Shown: in pieces, positions 62,101 to 64,000 of the stretch
Position numbering within the stretch: the stretch's first letter is position 1
How the letters are laid out: every line of letters starts with the position of its first letter
Origin: Parus major
Taxonomy: Eukaryota; Chordata; Aves; Passeriformes; Paridae
Direction of reading: 5' to 3'
Length of the DNA: 64,000 nucleotides
Assembly (NCBI RefSeq): GCF_001522545.3
Contig: NC_031781.1
Span: 13,279,706-13,343,705, forward strand
Program-made: the position numbers and the translations under genes
The notes under the pieces: model-generated
Databases searched by the model: none
What the model was told of the DNA's origin: nothing
What the model saw: the letters and a program-made list of their open reading frames with translations, nothing else

Positions 62101-64000
62101 AGGCCTTAATTTGCCTCATCCCAATTTAGAGAAAGCAAGAAGATGAAATTATGATCTTTCCACTGCAGATTCACAGAAAAGATTTGAAATGAAAATCTCA
62201 AAGAATACATATAGATGTATATACATTGCTCATGCAAAACCATCCTGGGCTAGGAAATACCACTCAGGTGCTAAGAAAGGCACCTTTCTATTCTGCCTGC
62301 AGAAATGCACTGAGAATGGTGTGCATCCACAATACATCCTGATACTCAAGGGCTGCTGAGCCTCCTCTGGGATTCCTCCCACGGTAAAACTTTGATGTGT
62401 TTACTCACCTTCAAAACAGAATAACCAAAGACATCAGACACAGATTGACAACACAGCCTATTTTTGTTTACATTTGTTTCCTCCCCTCCCTTTCAGCTGC
62501 CAGAACAGCCTTTCAGTCCCATCCCCTGGGAACAAGCTGAGCTGAAGTGGGAGTGACAGCACAAACAGATTTGATTCCTCCTAGACTTTCCCGCACAGAC
62601 TTTGCGGGGATTTAAAACGCGCTTCCACTGACGCATCTCCCGTGCAGGTGCTGACAAATCAGCATTCCTGCAGGCACTGCCCAGTACAGGTGGCTGTACC
62701 TGCCTTCCCTGGAGCCACAGAACACTGAGTGAGGCCATGCCTCTGCATGGAGCACTGCTGTCTGCTCTGATGGGATAACCCAAGGATGCTCCGAGTGAAT
62801 CCATCATTTCCCATGGCACCCTAATTCCTGCTGAGCATACAGCACTCCCTCTGCTAAACAGAACACCACTAGTAAATATTTTGCTTACAAAAAGGGTGTT
62901 TATTTTCCCAAAACCACCACTGCAGACAGCACTATGGTGTTATTCAAAAGGTGAGCAGAGACAGTGTTTCTCTAAGGACTGGGCTCCTTCTACAGCATCT
63001 AAGGTGTTCCAACCTCCAGGTCTGTCCCTTTTCTGTTTCCCCAGCTCTGAGACACAAGGTATGTCACACACACAGGCACCATCTTGCTTAACATCATGCA
63101 GACAGCAATACCAGACCATCTCTCCCTCCAGGAGCTGCAACTCCCACATCCTCAGACTGGCTACGGCAGCACTACACTGCCGGCTGAGGGAGAAATATGT
63201 CTTGGAGAGCATCACATCTGTGCCTGAGTGTGCAAGGCACAGAAGGAACAGGGTAAAGCTGACAGAGACTGCAGCAAAGCAAAGCCTGCAAAGGTCTGCT
63301 CTTGATCTGCTTGTGGCTCACACACAATCCCCGTGGATCCCGTCCCAGTGCCAGCACAGGGCACCACAGCCAAGAGGAGCTGCTGAGCCCGACAGCACAG
63401 ATTCAGAAACCCAAAAAAGGGGTTATCTCTGCTATGTAGAAAATACTGCTTGATTTGTGTTTCCTGAGAATGACTGATACACTGGGGAAGTGTCATGAGG
63501 AAGGAAGAAGGGATGGGAGGTGGATTTAAAATCACATAATAGCTATTTATGGCCACGAGATGGCATTCCTGCCCCAGAGATGTCCCTCTGCCTTGCCTGC
63601 ACCCAGCCCAGGACCACACACCCCTCCCACACTGCTGCACCCCAGGCTGGACTCTACTGCAGAAATCCCTCAGCTGGTTTGGAAGTGAAATTGTGGCAGT
63701 GCTATTCACAATCTTTTAGGTATTAACAGGGAAAATTAAAAAGTTGCATGATTACTTTCCATGATTTAAATGATGACTGCTTTCCAAATGCCCTGTGCTC
63801 TTGTTTAATACTACCACAATTAGAGGAAAAAAACTCAGCAGGGGGAAATGGAAATGAAAGCCCAGCACTGTTTTACTGGGAGGTGTGAACTGAAAGAAAA
63901 ATTGCTTCTACAAGGGCTGCCTACTGTATGTGCTCCATCAGTGTATCTGCTTGGATACAGCATGAGTTCACAGCTTCATTCATTAAATGCCTGCGTGCAT
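56120..64000 (-). other. CADPS: CADPS intron (5'-most, partial)
   Basis: At least 7.9 kb of intron upstream of window exon 1. I searched both strands for the expected preceding CAPS1 segment (…MEVEGGEKLQTDQAEASKP) and did not find it. The long open frames here, for example 62881-63453 on the plus strand, have no protein-like composition, no family match and no splice structure. No repeat family is recognisable. Confidence 0.85.

Noticed and set aside
62881..63453. 190-codon open frame on the plus strand
   Set aside because: It is the longest frame in the window, but its composition is random-like, no domain is recognisable, and the opposite strand has overlapping open frames of equal quality. 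Such lengths occur by chance in GC-richer intron.
1..64000. CADPS2 rather than CADPS
   Set aside because: Exons 5, 7 and 10 carry CAPS1-specific strings ([49 protein letters not shown]).
1..64000. Bacterial-type features (operons, CRISPR, insertion sequences, phage), tRNA/rRNA genes, endogenous viral or LINE sequences
   Set aside because: None could be recognised by eye. The DNA is vertebrate intron with canonical splice sites. Old, diverged CR1-type fragments could be missed without a repeat search.

Overview
The window is a stretch of vertebrate genomic DNA. It is about 98% intronic and lies inside one gene on the minus strand: CADPS (calcium-dependent secretion activator 1, CAPS1), the dense-core-vesicle priming factor. 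Twelve coding exons can be read directly. They run from high to low coordinates and every splice phase agrees, giving 1,343 nt (about 447 codons). These correspond roughly to residues 437-884 of mammalian CAPS1: the C-terminal half of the C2 domain, the whole PH domain, and the conserved linker/MUN-homology entry region. The paralogue CADPS2 is excluded by CAPS1-type residues such as [19 protein letters not shown] and [20 protein letters not shown]. The 5' exons lie above 64000 and the 3' exons below 1. No other protein-coding gene, tRNA or rRNA is recognisable.

The organism is most likely a bird, or at least a sauropsid. The introns are short for this gene, which spans several hundred kb in mammals. 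No SINE, L1 or LTR copies are recognisable, and the protein is almost identical to mammalian CAPS1 as I remember it. Species cannot be assigned from sequence alone.

Layout from the 5' end of the gene: 64000-56120 is intron. 56119-49947 holds three exons (C2 end and start of PH). 41977-40591 holds two exons (rest of PH). 29342-29206 is one exon with a non-canonical GC splice donor. 24088-23901 is one exon. 13918-8718 is a cluster of five exons, ending in a 69-nt in-frame cassette and an 18-nt microexon. 8717-1 is intron.

The most interesting unexplained signals are two stretches inside CADPS introns that look like extra, undescribed coding cassettes. Positions 22838-22683 (156 nt, lysine-rich, clean acceptor and donor) and 2264-2160 (105 nt, proline-rich) each have the phase of the intron they sit in and a length divisible by three, so either could be inserted without breaking the CAPS1 frame. 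Neither matches a CAPS1 isoform I remember. Other signals are the microexon's SRRM4/PTB-like upstream tract, the GC-AG intron, a CpG-rich island beside an AT/homeodomain-motif-rich element (17.9-19.3 kb), an 18-bp perfect palindrome, and a 12-bp minisatellite.
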